This document shows positions 36,745-49,518 of a stretch of 64,000 nt of DNA, in pieces. The stretch spans positions 264,837,251 through 264,901,250 of the forward strand of contig JBOZIK010000001.1 of the NCBI GenBank assembly GCA_051453625.1. The letters are read 5' to 3'. The stretch's first letter is position 1; the number at the start of each line of letters is the position of its first letter. Position numbers and translations under genes: made by a program. This stretch comes from Welwitschia mirabilis (Eukaryota > Gnetophyta > Gnetopsida > Welwitschiales). The notes under the pieces were generated by a model, which saw only the letters and a list, made by a program, of their open reading frames with translations, made no database searches and was not told where the DNA came from.

Positions 36745-38820
36745 TTGGCCTCATCCTCTAAGGACAACGAGAAAAGAAAGGGTAAAGAAGTCGCGGTTTC
36801 GCAACTAGAGAATAAGCAACATAAAGAAAATAATGCTGATACTAAGAAATCTAGATGCTACTTCTGTAAAGGGACCAATCATAAGAAGAAACAATGCACT
36901 AAGTACCACGTTTGGCTTGCAAAAAAGGGTATGTTTCTTGCTTTTGTTTATTATAAGGTTAATTTGACTTCAGTACCTAAGCACACTTAGTGGATAGATT
37001 TTGGTGCTACCACTCACATAAGTGTGTCTATGCAAGGTTGTCTGAATTGCTAAAAGTCAAGTGATGGTGAAAGATACATCTATGTGGGTGATGATAAGCA
37101 GGTTGAAGTCAAGGCAATTGGGACTTTTACATTATTATTAAGGACTATATTTTATTTGGATTTGAAAGAGACTTTTGTTGTATCATCATTTAGATGAAAT
37201 TTTGTTTCTATTTCTTTATTAAACAAATCAGGTTATCTTTGTTTATTTAGAAACAATAGATTTAGTCTTTTTCAAGATTCAAAGCTGGTTGATTTTGGTT
37301 CTTTATCAGGATGTGATAATCTTTACTTTCTTGATACAATTACCTCATTTAATGAAACCTTGCATATAAGTTCTTGAGGTACTAAAATAAAATTAGCCAA
37401 TGAGAATTCTACATCACTTTGACATAAGCATTTAGGACATATCTCTAAATAAAGAATAGATAGACTTGTATTAGACAGAATTCTTAATCTCCTTGATTAT
37501 TTAGAGTTAGGTATATGTGTTGAATGTATTAAGGGGAAACAAATAAACAGAAGGAAATTGGTAGCTAAAAGGTCCATAGATGTCTTAGAACTAATACATA
37601 TGGATATTTGTGGTCCATTCACTCCTACTTCTTAGAATGATTAACAATATTTTATCATGCTCATAGATGATTACTCAAGGTATGACTACCTATATCTCAT
37701 TCATGAGGAATCACAAATAGTGGATGTTTTTAAAGCTTTTAAGTCTGAAGTTGAAAATCAACTTGGCAAAAGAATTAAAAGTATCAAGTCTGATCGTGGT
37801 GGTGAATACTAAAACAGAAAAGACGAATCTGGTGAATAATGTCTTGGGCCATTTGCTAAATTCCTAGAGGATTGTGATATCATCCCTCAGTACACCATGC
37901 CAAGAAGTCCTCAAATGTATGGTATTGCTAAAAGACAAAACTGAGCATTGTAGAATATGGTAAGAAGTATGATGAGTCATACTACCTTATCAGAATCACT
38001 CTGGAATGAGGCAATTAAAACTACAACTTATATACTCAATAGACTTCCAACTAAGATAGTGCCTAAAACTCATTATGAATTATGGACTGGTAAGAAACTT
38101 AGCATAAGGCACTTACACATTTAAGGTTACCCAGCTGAGGTAAGGCCTTATAAGACAAATGAAAAAAAATTGGACTTTAGAACTATCAGTTATTACTTTA
38201 TTGGGTATCTTAAATGGTCTAAGGGGTATAAGTTCTATGATTCTAGTATTAGGATATCTTTTAAAATGGGAAATGCCTGATTCTTTGAGGATGTTGAGTT
38301 TGAAAGGAGAGATAAAGTTACAGACTTTGTCTTTGGAGAGGAATATGTTTCTCTTCCTTCAATTTTTATTCACCATATTCAAGTTTCTATCCCTGACACA
38401 ATTGAAGAAAGAACTCTAGAGAATCTCCCTAATCAAACTCAACAGGTTATTTCTAATAAACAAACTTAACAACCTTAAGAACCTCAGGATCAAGTGGCAA
38501 TAAGAAGATCCACTAGAGAGAGGAGGAGTGCAATTCTAGATGATTATATTATCTTACTCTAAGAACAAGAGGTAGATCTTAAGATTGTGGAAGAACTTAT
38601 AATTTTTATACAAGAACAAGAAACAAACATTGATTTGGTGGAGGATAATCCTATCAAATTTTGCTAGGCCATTGATAGTTCTAACTCTCAAAAGTGGATT
38701 AATGCCATGAATGAGAAAATGAAGTCCATGTGTGACAATGACATTTGAGATATTGTTCCATTACCTGAAGGTGTAAAACCCATTGGTTGCAAATGAATAT
38801 TTAAAGATCAAAAGGGATTC
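36745..38820 (+). pseudogene. pol: Copia-B gag zinc knuckle, protease and integrase in one frame
   Basis: One frame runs about 690 codons with some 20 stops and little or no shift. First comes the zinc knuckle CYFCKGTNHKKKQC (intact CX2CX4HX4C) near 36852-36893. The protease active site is WIDFGATTHIS (D at 36997, Ser replaced by Phe). The GAG-pre-integrase HKHLGHIS block is near 37425. The integrase has HMDICGPF and LIDDYSRY, then KSDRGGEY with the second catalytic Asp, and PQMYGIAKRQN near 37910, where the catalytic Glu is Lys. The C-terminal GKK and chromodomain-free tail leads to the linker before RT. It is non-functional. Confidence 0.85.
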
Positions 38821-39600
38821 AAAGAGTAATGTAATAAGTAATAAAGCTTGTCTTATTGTTAAGGGTTATACTTAAAAGGAAGGCATTGATTATAAAGAGA
38901 CTTTCTCTTTAGTTTCTTCGAAAAACTCTCTGAGGACTATAATGGTGCTTGTGGCATATTTTGATCTTGAGTTACATCAAATGGATATCAAAACAATGTT
39001 TTTCAATGATGACATTGATAAAACAATCTACATGCAGCAACCCAAAAACTTTGTTTTGAGAGATTCAAAGAAAATTGTTTGCAAATTAAAGAAATCCATC
39101 TATGGGATTAAGCAAGCTTCCTGTTATTGATATTACAAGTTTCATCAAGTTATCACATCTTTTGGCTTTAAGCCAAATGAGGTTGATGATTGTGTATACT
39201 ACAAGTTTAGTGGGAGTAAGCATATTTTCCTAGTTTTATATGTCGATGACATACTACTTGCCAGCAATAATATGGATCTAATTAATGGAACCAAGAGATT
39301 TCTATCAAAGAACTTTGATATAAAAGATATTAGAGAGTCCTATTTTGTATTAGGAATCCAAATACACTGAGATCATTTTTGGGCTATTCTTGGATTATCA
39401 TAAACAAGATATATTAAAAAGGTTCTTAAATGGTTTAGCATGCAAGATTGTAAATCAGCTGATACCACTATGGCTAAAGGAGAAAAGTTTAGTCTTGTCT
39501 AATGCCCTAAGAATGATTTTGAAGCTAAAGAAATGCAAAATATCTCTTATTCTTTAGCTATAGGGAGTCTAATTATGCACAGGTTTGTACATGTTCAGAC
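38660..39600 (+). pseudogene. pol: Copia-B reverse transcriptase (degenerate)
   Basis: The RT domain opens with 'WINAMNEKMKSMCDNDI' near 38697 and PEGVKPIGCK near 38770, then shifts frame. The stretch 38942-39130 holds the LHQMDIKTMFFNDDIDKTIYM core, where the LNG of 'TAFLNG' is lost, and SIYGIKQAS. The catalytic YVDD is intact at 39239-39250 in LYVDDILLASNN. It ends in the 'GSLMYAM'-equivalent region near 39560, which is damaged. Despite the kept active site, stops and shifts prevent expression. Confidence 0.85.
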
Positions 39601-39615
39601 ATAGCATACATTGTT

Positions 39616-40224
39616 GTGATGTTAGGCAGATATCTAAGCAATGCTGGTTTGGATCATTGGAAAGCAGCCAAAAGGGTTATGTGGTACTTGCAGAGAACAG
39701 AAGATTACATGCTCACATATAGGAGATCGGATTATCTTGACATCATTGGTTATACTGATTTCAATTTTTCTAAATTCCAAGATAGCTTAAAATCCATATC
39801 AAAATATATTTATATTCTGGCTGGAGGAGCTGTCTCTTGGAAAAGTATCAAGAAACCTCTTATGACAACTTCCACCATGGAAGCAGAGTTCATAGCTTGT
39901 TACAAGGCATCTAATCATCGAAAGTGTCTATAAAGTTTTGTCACGGGGCTATGCATAGTGAGTGGTATTGAAAGACCATTCAAATTGTTATGTAATAATA
40001 AGTCAACAGTGTTGTATGCCAATAATAATAAGATCTTAACAAGCTCTAAGCACATAGATGTCAAGTTCCAAGTTGTAAAGGAAATAGTTTAGAAAAAGAA
40101 ATTGTCTTTAGAGCATATTACTATAAACTTCATGATTGTGGATCCACTTACTAAGGTATTACCACTAAAGGTGTTTCATGAGTACAATGCTCATATGGGT
40201 ATTATTGTAGTTAAGGATATTTAG
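39616..40224 (+). pseudogene. pol: Copia-B RNase H (degenerate, nearly open)
   Basis: A single frame from 39616 to the natural stop TAG at 40222-40224 has only two internal stops (39931 and one near 40090). It shows HWKAAKRVMWYLQRTEDYML, GYTDFNFS (first acidic residue), 'LAGGAVSWKS', TMEAEFIACYKASNH (catalytic Glu), LCNNKSTVLYANNN where the usual catalytic Asp is Asn, SSKHIDVKF and MIVDPLTKVLPLKVFHEYNA. The C-terminus is complete, so this marks the end of pol. Confidence 0.85.
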
Positions 40225-40521
40225 TTTTAGTAATAATTTGTAATTTCATTGCTTATATAACGTAAACATATTTTTAGGATATTTCATTTTTAAGATTAAC
40301 TTCTATAGAAATAAAGTATTCAGTTTGATTATACTCTGATTTTATGAGGTTGATCTCACTAAGATTTAAAGTGGACTAGTTAGAAATAGGCATCTTATGG
40401 ATTACATTGGATGATATTTCCATGCTACATGCCTATACTTGATCCATGTTATTGGTTATATTGATATATGTAAACATTGATGGATATTGTTACAGTAATT
40501 GTAGCATAGATCGCTTTAATA

Positions 40522-40674
40522 NNNNNNNNNNNNNNNNNNNNNNNNNNNNNNNNNNNNNNNNNNNNNNNNNNNNNNNNNNNNNNNNNNNNNNNNNNNNNNN
40601 NNNNNNNNNNNNNNNNNNNNNNNNNNNNNNNNNNNNNNNNNNNNNNNNNNNNNNNNNNNNNNNNNNNNNNNNNN
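40522..40674. other. Assembly gap (153 N) over Copia-B polypurine tract and LTR start
   Basis: By comparison with the 5' LTR about 15-20 bases of the 3' LTR start are hidden here, together with the polypurine tract. Confidence 0.8.
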
Positions 40675-41117
40675 GGACCTACATACAATGTATATGGGCT
40701 TATTATGATTATTCGGTTACAATTGATTATTTGGTTACAATTGTATATTATGTGCTATCATATGATATGGTCCAAATAAATGTGATCCACTCAAGTTAAG
40801 ATTAAGTGGGCATTAAAATCTTCTTGTAGAGTATGGGTCCATATTTATGTGTAGATACCCAATCTGTTTATTTTCTATTGATTAGAAATAAGGGTCTATA
40901 AATGGATAGGGTTATGGTCCTCAGTTAAACGAACATAGTTTCATACTAAGATCTCATCATATGAGAGAGAAAACACTAACGCTCATATCAATTGGAAGAT
41001 ACCTAACCTAAAGGGGATTCAATGGAGTCAAGTACTCTTCCATCTTCTTGTTCTAATCTAGATAATTTGATATGAAAGTTAAAGTTTATTATTTGGTAAT
41101 GAAATTTAATTCCTACA
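40675..41117 (+). repeat. Copia-B 3' LTR (start in gap)
   Basis: It ends in CCTACA at 41117 and aligns with the 5' LTR throughout, with scattered transitions and one small deletion near 40880. Confidence 0.85.
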
Positions 41118-41770
41118 TAGGTCACCTCCTTGTGTTGTGCATTCATGTTCTCTGGTGTCCTACATTAGACTCAGGCATTGAAATATGCCTGCCTTGTATG
41201 ATACACCTCCATCCATGTTCTTGCATCCTATGCGCTTGACGCTAGTTGCAAATGCACCTCATTAATGCCTAAAATTCTATTCCACCTAATCTCTTAGTCC
41301 TCACTAAAAATTTAGAAATGTAGGTTCATTAACTCATTAATAAGCTTCTTACTCTTCTCCCAATAATCATAAATATCTATGAAACTGGTCCTCCCCCTCC
41401 TTCTCATCTTTTCATCTCTAAACCTGCACCTACCAACTTCTTCATCATGTACTTTCTATTCGAGTTTGAAATGCCCCTAGTGCCTTTCTCTATTGATTAC
41501 TTTACCTTCCTGCTAATCAGCTTTCTACTGTCCCTCCTTATCATGCACCTTTTTGGTGCCCTTCTTCTTCAGTTTCTCTTATTGAACTCCTCTAAGCTCA
41601 GCCTGCATACATGCTGTCTCTTACAGTTACCTCTCTATGTGCCCTTGGAATCTTTCTTCTTTGTCGTATCTATGCTTTCCATTGTAGCGCCTTCCTCCAC
41701 ATTCATATCTACCCCCTTGGACATTAAATAAAACCCTTCCTTTTTTCATATGATTTGGATTATTTAACTC
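41118..41770. other. Right flank of Copia-B; locally GC-richer, unassigned
   Basis: It continues the C-rich texture of 34245-34453 after removal of Copia-B. Minus-strand text near 41230-41420 (LINELMNLHF, ARTWMEVYHTRQ) is coding-like but short and unassignable. The open frame 41447-41731 is Leu/Phe-rich low complexity. Confidence 0.35.
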
Positions 41771-41819
41771 ATAGCCCTGAAAATTTCCTTAAGACCAGAG
41801 CCTTTCAATAATGCATACA

Positions 41820-41940
41820 AAGGTAACTTAGCTATACTGATTAATGAAGAGTGATTAAGGTCTTTCTTGAGGTGTCTTGGGTTTGACTCCAACCTCACGC
41901 ATTTTACCCCATAATTTATATGAAACATATTATAACATAC
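41820..41940 (+). repeat. Possible tRNA-derived SINE head
   Basis: An A-box-like 'taacttagcta' near 41825 is followed about 56 bases later by a B-box-like 'gggtttgactcc' near 41880 (consensus GGTTCGANTCC), then 'aacctcacgcat', with differences that are mostly transitions. This order is that of RNA polymerase III promoters in plant SINEs. No tail or target-site duplication was established. Confidence 0.3.
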
Positions 41941-43660
41941 CTAGGTGTTGTATTTTTAATATGAAACCTTTGTTAACTAAAGGCTTATAGAAATTACATG
42001 GAATAGATTACCTATCTATGCTTATGCACTTCAAATAGTATAATATCTTTAAAATTGGATTTTTTATTGAACATTAGTTCTTGTATTGTACTTCATAATA
42101 TTATCTACTAATACTTGAGTTCATTTGTAAGACATGTTTAAATATTATAGTGTGATAATCACACTTAAATCTATCTTCTTTTCTATTTATACCATAGTGA
42201 TAGATAATTGGAAATATTACAAAAACAAAAAGAGAACATGTTTAATAAAAAGATATGTTCCATGGTGATTATCTATAACTAACTTTAATATTCATAACTT
42301 ATAGGGAGTCATTACAAATTAATATCATATATGATACATTACTATCTTAAGAATTTAGTGGAAGATTAGAAACTGGACACTACAGGAGGAAACTGACAAC
42401 TTAAGAATGGATGTAAATTTATGCTATGTTATTATCAAATTCATGAAGAATATGATAAAATATTAGTAGTATATTATGACTTTATTATAATATATTATGG
42501 GTTATTATAAGCTAACTTTATGATGCAAGTTAGTTAGGTGGAGCTATGCTACAAAAAGGGAAAGTGGTTGTAATAATTAGATAGATGGTATAAAGGAAGG
42601 AATAACAAACTCACTACAACTACAACTACACCTATAAATATGCATTATAGAGGATACAAAAAGCATCTTTTTAGAGTCTTGGAGAAGATCTAGGAAGCAC
42701 ATTTAAGGTGAAGAGATCACATTGAGAGAATTTTGAAGTGACTTCCTAAGCTACTGTACCTATTGTAAAAACATAGGAAGTGGCCAATTATTGTATTTTC
42801 TTGATAAGTAATACAAGATATGTTATTTTGAAAATAGTCTTATGTTGTTAAAGTGTGTAACTTGTGAAATTTCCATGATGTCTTTTTCTTATTCTTAATA
42901 TTAACATTAGATAGAGTTAATATTAAGATAGTGTATTAGTTAGGAATAATTGGTGCACATAATCTAGCTATGTTTTCTTTGTTCTAGTTATTATTATTTA
43001 TCCATATTCTATAAATTGTTGTATATAAGTAAAGTAAGTATCATAATACCTTTTTCCCATGAATAGTCATTTCGACAAAGTATGTGTCTTAATGAAATAA
43101 GAAAGTATTTATTTAAGTCAAAAGTAAAAAAAGAAGTAATCTCCATATAAAAATTATTAATGATTAAATTTTGTGTATAAATGTGGTAATTTAGTTGTAT
43201 GTTTTTCCAACACTTTGTTAATGTAATGATTTCTTTTTAAATATGTTATTGGAACTAGTTAACTATTTCATAGTATTTTTTATTAAATTATAGGCTTGTC
43301 ACATATTTATTCTTTTCATTGTCTTGCAAGATTTCCTTTCATTGCATTTAATCATTTAATTCCATAACTTACCTTGTCTTCTATTCAGTTAGGTATTTCA
43401 TGTAAAAGCTTCACTAATATTAAATGGTTTAATTATAATTTTTAAATTTACTAATGAAGAGGTTCATTACCTATTAATACGAATAGAATTTAATTGGGTA
43501 ATAAGATCTAATATTTCCTAAATTATAATTTTTCTTCATTTCAAATTATACTATCTAAAAATATTTATGATTCTAGATTCTATATATGATTCCTTTAATA
43601 TTAATAATTTATCCTTATCTTATCCTTGTCATAAGCCTGTTCATAATACTCCATAATCCA
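41941..43660. other. AT-rich stretch without recognised genes
   Basis: Nothing coding was seen. A TATA-like 'cctataaatatgc' near 42640, followed by a purine-rich leader to about 42850, has the look of a promoter or LTR remnant, but no mate was found. Confidence 0.4.
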
Positions 43661-43679
43661 TTTAGAGTACCTTTACTTT

Positions 43680-45510
43680 TTTTGATGGGATACTCATTTC
43701 CAAAAAGTTTTCTCTTTATGAATTAGAGGCCCTAAAGTTTATTAAAACCTCTTACTATGACTTTATAGATGTGAAAGAGCATCATTAAGAATATCAAAGA
43801 GTTTTACTTAGGTTTATTTTCATTCTATATTATGCTGCTTTAGGTCTATTAATTAGCTGTGATAGATTTCTTTGTCAACTTTCTAAATAGATGCTTTTTA
43901 TTTTATCCTTTAATTATATAGAAATGTATGTTTTCATGAGAGTTAAAGTATTTACTCTAAGATTATATCTTAACTTTATAAAGCCTAAAAAACTTCAAGT
44001 TCAGGAAACCTCACTTGTGAAGAAATTCTTCTCTCCTTATAATTTACATTTCATGGTGAAAATTTATTTGTACATGTTAAAAAACTTATGCTTTCAAGTG
44101 GTATAAATATGCCATTGTCTTTCCTACCTATTGTTCATACTCATGGAGGTATTCTAGTTCCTAGTCAGAAGAGTGGTCTAATACATTCCTCTACTAGTGG
44201 GATTTTTTTTTCCCTTAAAGGTAATGATATTTGTCTCTCTATCTTTTTTTCTTAACTAATGCTATTTATTAATGAATTTAATTTCTTCTATAGATGGATT
44301 TCTAAGAAGAATATTCATCTAGTACTCCTTATTTGTTAGTTCATAAAGGGAGTGAAAAACTTACTTTATAACCTTCTATTTAGGATGTAGATGAAAAAGA
44401 AGATGATTCTTCTTTGAATATGCTCTATCGCAATAAGTAATGAGTTATTGTAAGTATTTGTTGTTACTTTATTTATCCTCTTTATTCTATTATAGCTACT
44501 TGTATATTATTATTTCCTAAGTATTTATTATAGGACTATTGTTAACCTCCTTTTTATAATCCTACTCCACAAAAGGGAAAACTAAGTATGGTCAACCATA
44601 AAGGTATTCATTCCAGAATAAAGTAAGTGAATTATCTAGTTTACTTTCATTAGATAGTTTAGAGGTTCTAAATTTTGATGAACTTAAAGAGAATCAATTT
44701 GATAAAGTAATTAACTTTGATACTTTCTTGGAGAAGACATATTTCTTAAATGCTTCATTAGTTGGACTCAAGGCATTCATTCCATCCATGGTGATTTATC
44801 CTTTAGTATTATTTGAAACCCTACATCCTCTTACTTCTACTATGTTAGTTTTGTTATATTTTTATTTTGAAGTGGATATGTTATTTTTCATCCTACTCTC
44901 TAATTTAGTATAAAAGGCTCAATCTTTAATCACTAGTATTAAGAAATAAGAATAATTAGGGGATATACTAGTTTAGTAGGTAAGTGAAAGATCTTACTAA
45001 GAGGAGGCTTTTCATTTTAGAGACCGTATGAAGGTCAACTTTGAAGAAGATTTTTAAATGGCTCAAGTGAAAAACATTATCTAGGATAATCATATGAATT
45101 CCTTATTAAACCCCATCCATAATAATAATCCTTCAAGATATAAACGTCATGTACTAAATTGCATGTTTTAAAATGTGCTAGTTGAAAAATGTTAAATTTT
45201 GAAATCATATGCAATTTCCCTCCTTTTTTTCCTTTTCATTTTCTAAATAATTAACATATATCTCTTTTATATTGATATATATGATTTTTTTTTTAAGAAT
45301 TAGTCCTTCAATAATAAGCAAGTTTGGATGAAAAATGCTATGATAACCCTTTCTTAGAAGGACTAGCAGATCATCCATTTAGAGTGATTTTTGTATTGTG
45401 CATTAGAAAGGTTTTTGATAGTAACGCCTATGCCTTTATCATATGTAATTTTTTTTTAAAAAAGCACTTAAAGGCTTTGATTCATTATATCCTTATTTTG
45501 TTAAATCACT
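43680..45510 (+). pseudogene. Degenerate coding-like region, family not recognised
   Basis: Several neighbouring fragments read like protein in one direction: SLYELEALKFIKTSYYDFID near 43725, the open frame 43891-44106, INMPLSFLPIVHTHGGILVP near 44105, the open frame 44728-44913 preceded by SLDSLEVLNFDELKENQFD, and FLEGLADHPFRVIF near 45350. No retroelement, transposase or host family was recognised. The T-rich composition on this strand makes chance hydrophobic frames likely, so confidence is low. It could be an accessory ORF of an old element or a host gene relic. Confidence 0.3.
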
Positions 45511-45832
45511 AATATAGTAAGGATGTCACAATGCATTGTTTTCTACCAAATGACACTAAAGGAAAAATCCTTTCAAACTCACTTGACCCTTCCTTGGGTG
45601 GGTCATGTTCTCATGTATATTTTGGTTATGATGATTTCAACTAGGAGTGATGTGTGATCAAGGATATTAATTTGACTTTTTAATGTACTCCATTATTTTG
45701 TAGTTGTCACTATTGTTTGTTTGTTAGTTTTTGACTTGTAACTTTACTCTATTATACTTGACCTATTTTATTGGTAATGAAATATAGAATTATTATTTTT
45801 TCTAAAAATATTTTTGATTTAAGAATTACTTG

Positions 45833-45845
45833 GCTCTAATACCAA
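45833..45845 (-). other. Isolated primer-binding site (tRNA-iMet), minus strand
   Basis: On the minus strand this reads TGGTATTAGAGCC, one transition from TGGTATCAGAGCC. Two bases further right 'tataacattccc' looks like an LTR edge with TG turned to TA. No gag was found to its left and no second LTR was found, so the element is a remnant. Confidence 0.5.
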
Positions 45846-48191
45846 TTATAACATTCCCATTTACTTTTAAAAAACAAAGATCAAAGGTATTTAATACTAA
45901 AATAGAAATATGATGTAAGAATAATGAAAAGTAAAAAATAATTGCATCTTTATTAAAAATAAGAAACATCATCATAAATAAAAGGAACTATGAAACTCAT
46001 ATTTATTTCCTTAAGACTCCAAAATTAAACTTGTAACTCCATTAATGTTAAATACAAAACCTTGATATAGTAGCCTGAATAGGTTATAATACCTTTAAGA
46101 TTTAAATTATAGGACCATTGTAAGCTAAGCTATTTTATCAAGGACTCAATATACCAATGAAAATTACATTCATGCTCTGTATTTTTTCAAAAACCCCATT
46201 TAACATTGAAAAAACAATGTGACTCTTTAAAATAACACTTTCACAAGGGTCTTACCCCTTAGATAACTATTATATTATTAACTACTTACTTAAAAAATTA
46301 TTAAATTACTAAGAAATGATGACACAAAGTCCTAATAAAAGGTTTTGAGAACATTATAGGAATATTATATAGGAGAATATCATTCCAAAGTTGGGTGGGT
46401 AAGGTAGAAAAAAGTAGTCAAAATAATAAGTATATAAGAAATCTTAATAAAGCCTAAGAAAATACTTATAAGTAATTGCACAAGTTGGGATAACTATTGA
46501 TCATTAAAACATGGAAAAAGGAAAAGAAAAAACTAATAGCCTAGATAATTTCTTCTTGAAGAATTATTATAACTCATGTTTATGAGGAATTTTAGTAGCT
46601 TTATATTACATACAAACTATTATAAAAAATGATACTTTGTTATTATCATGCTCAAGCAGATGGACAACTAGTTTCAGCCTCATAAGAGGCATTTTCTATT
46701 ATATTCCTTTAATTATGAAGTTATCGAATGTTTCATCATTGTATCATGATTGATAGTAGCATTTATGTAGAAAATGTAAACTTTTCAATAGGAGGTTATG
46801 ACATTCTATCTATATCCTATTGTCAACTCTATCTTATAATTAATAGAATCTGAATAAGAAAGATAAATCCTAAGATGAAGAAGATGCGACAACTAGCTTC
46901 ATAGATTTATTATTAAAGTATAACTCCAAAATACATGCTCAAAATTATCTTTATCTTGGTAAATAGGAAATGTAGGCTACTAATCCCTAGGCATGAATGA
47001 TGATGACCAATAGATAATCTTTTATGAATTAACACACTAAAGGAAAACTTTACATTTAGGTTGGGACTTGAATTTTTAGAGAGAAAAATATAGTTCTTTT
47101 CCTTACTAATCATGATTCCATTTTATATTTAGTATTTTCTAAGTATTTTAAAAATTATTATACAATAATTAAACTCTTTAAATGGAAAAATTACATAAAA
47201 CAATACCATTCAGCCAATTTTAACCTTTCCTAGTCTTTTAATTATTCTTCTTTACAAAACTCTTAATATGTTTAATCATAGGAAAGTTTGGATTTTGAAT
47301 CTTTTATATATATTTAAGAGTTAATTATCTAACAATGTAATTATCATTATATAAAAGATAAATTGATCAAGATAAATGAAATAAAATTTTATCAATCTTA
47401 TAACTTTATCTCAAAAATGAGTGCCAATGTAATTATTATTAACATTAAATATTTCAGATAACTAAGGAAAATGAGTTTTAAGATTAGTAAGAGAAAGATC
47501 ATTAGGATTTCATGAAATATGTTCTTTAATATTTTGCTATAATTTTTAAATTTGTTTAAAAAACATGAAAAAAGTACATCTAAATTGCAGCAAATGAAGT
47601 TTTGTAATGCATTCATGGTATCTTTATGAATGATGAGACTTTCAATTAGTAAAATAATATTTAATAATACTTTTCAAGGTTCTTAAACATTTAAAGACCT
47701 AATTATTCATTTGGTTTCTAGAAAAATGACTTATATTTGCAAGAAAGGGATTCACAAGCCATCATGATCCTTAGTCCATTAACAAGTAATCTAAGATATT
47801 TTGTTCAAAATTTTATGGTTATTATAATTTTTTTTTTTTGTAAGTGACATCAAAGGATCATATTAACAAAATCATAGGAGTTCTTAGAAGGATACATAAA
47901 GGAAGCATATAATACTAGAATGGAACTAAGAATATAAGTAAAAATAATAACTCATCTAATTAAAGACAAAAGTTTAACTATTAATTTTAAAATTTTAATT
48001 TTCACTTTTTTCACTACTCTTTTCTATATAGCTAAGGAAACGTCAACTAAAATAAGATAAATACTAAGGATTATAAAATAATCACTATAATAAATCCATT
48101 AAATATTATATCTAAATATATATAATGGCATATTCATTAACCTTGAATGAATGACTTGAGTTTTATCTCAATTGATTTTACAGCTAGAAGC
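45846..48191. other. AT-rich stretch, possible LTR remnant at left; no genes
   Basis: It begins with the putative LTR edge at 45848. No open frame with recognisable content occurs up to the Copia-D insertion. The short frames at 46913-47113 and 47398-47616 are low complexity. Confidence 0.4.
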
Positions 48192-49518
48192 TGATAGGAT
48201 CAAGAACCCTAGAGCAGGGGTGAATAGGTTTTTTTTCAAAAGTTTAAGCTTAAAACAACTTAATGAAATCTAATCATAGATTGCATATAATTAAATAATA
48301 AAATCAAGATCATGCATATAAGGAAAGAGAAATAGAGTGTAAAGAATAAAACAAAAACTACCAGTTCGGATGCATGTGGTTCGGGAACTTCCCTACTCCA
48401 CTCTCAATGATCAGCTTCTCCCAAGTTTGATCTTGGATCTTTGTTACTTCATAGGATTTTTTAGGCTCACTAGTTAACCCTTATAAGTGGACTTTTATAG
48501 GCTAATTCTCAATCTTAATAATGGATTTTTACAAGCTAAGTCTTAACCTTTGACAATAGACTTTTGTAGGCTAAGTCTCAACCTTTAAAGACAAATAAAA
48601 GTGATGCAATGATGCCTTTGTAGCTTTGATATCACTTGTTTAGTATCAGTACATAAAATGGAGCTCTTCTCTAAATGAATATAGTGATGAAGTCCTTAGA
48701 TCTGATTCTGAGTGATGTTCTATTCAAGGATAAATCTCCTCAATCAGATATGAATTAGTACAAAAGATGTTCTAATGAAATATGCTACTTGATCTTTCAG
48801 ATCCATAATGAATATGCTAATTTTAAAAATGTGCCAAAAGATCTCTAGGTTATCTCTTGCCTATGTATATATAATGGAGGATTACTAAGGTTTAATACAA
48901 TTAAATTGCACCTCCAATGGCTACAAACACCTAGAAAATGGCTGGGTAATATCTAGGTAATGGATACATAACATCTACAAGATTTACTTTTCCGTATCAT
49001 TCGATCGACCCTATAAATATCTAGTTAATCCCATAAGGACACGGTCGACACATCCTAGATCTAGATGATCCCTTGTCTCTCAGTTTGGAACTATGGACTT
49101 ATCAGCTTTTTAGGTTTAGTTGACCTCATGAAAATTTGATTGACCCCTTCTTTTTTTGGTCTGGGACTTGATTGTTAGTTCCTTAAATCTAGTCGATCCC
49201 ATGAATATTTGGTCAACCCCATTCCTCTATGTCTGGGACTATTGGTTCTTGAGATCATAGGTCTAGCCGATTCCTTCATAATCTATTTGACACCTCTAGG
49301 TTCAGTTCATTTCTATTGTGTCTGCTTTAGGTGTAATTAACCCCTATAGGATCCTGTCAATGCCCATTGGAGGTAAATATAACTAAGCATTTTCTTTTAT
49401 GCATTTTGGTCCACATATTTCACCTGCATAACTCAAACTCATTTGCACATAATAATAAACAAATTTGCACTACACTAAAGGAATTAGTCTAACATTAATT
49501 GGTAAATATAATTAAACA
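48192..49518 (-). repeat. Copia-D 3' LTR
   Basis: It is 1327 bases and aligns with 55257-56591 ('agcttaaaacaacttaatga', 'gcaatgatgcctttgtag'). Between 49000 and 49360 it contains about eight variants of a (G/A)GTCGACCC motif. It ends in AAACA before the polypurine tract. Confidence 0.85.

Larger units (their letters stand above)
34454..41117 (+). mobile_element. Copia-B, full-structure Ty1/copia retrotransposon
   Basis: Short LTRs (34454-34918 and about 40675-41117), a tRNA-iMet primer site and gag-protease-integrase-RT-RNase H in order define the element. The target-site duplication is caggt (34449-34453) / taggt (41118-41122), differing by one C/T change. Two N gaps hide the leader and the polypurine tract. 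The reading frame is colinear over long distances and interrupted mainly by stops rather than indels. The protein pattern is of a TNT1-like copia family common in flowering plants. Confidence 0.85.

Noticed and set aside
38159-38419. Open frame of 86 codons in Copia-B
   Set aside because: It is out of frame with the integrase C-terminus, which reads NEKKLDFRTISYYFIGYL in the pol frame.
41447-41731. Leu/Phe-rich open frame resembling a membrane protein
   Set aside because: Low complexity. The minus strand of the same region is equally coding-like, so there is no evidence for this frame.
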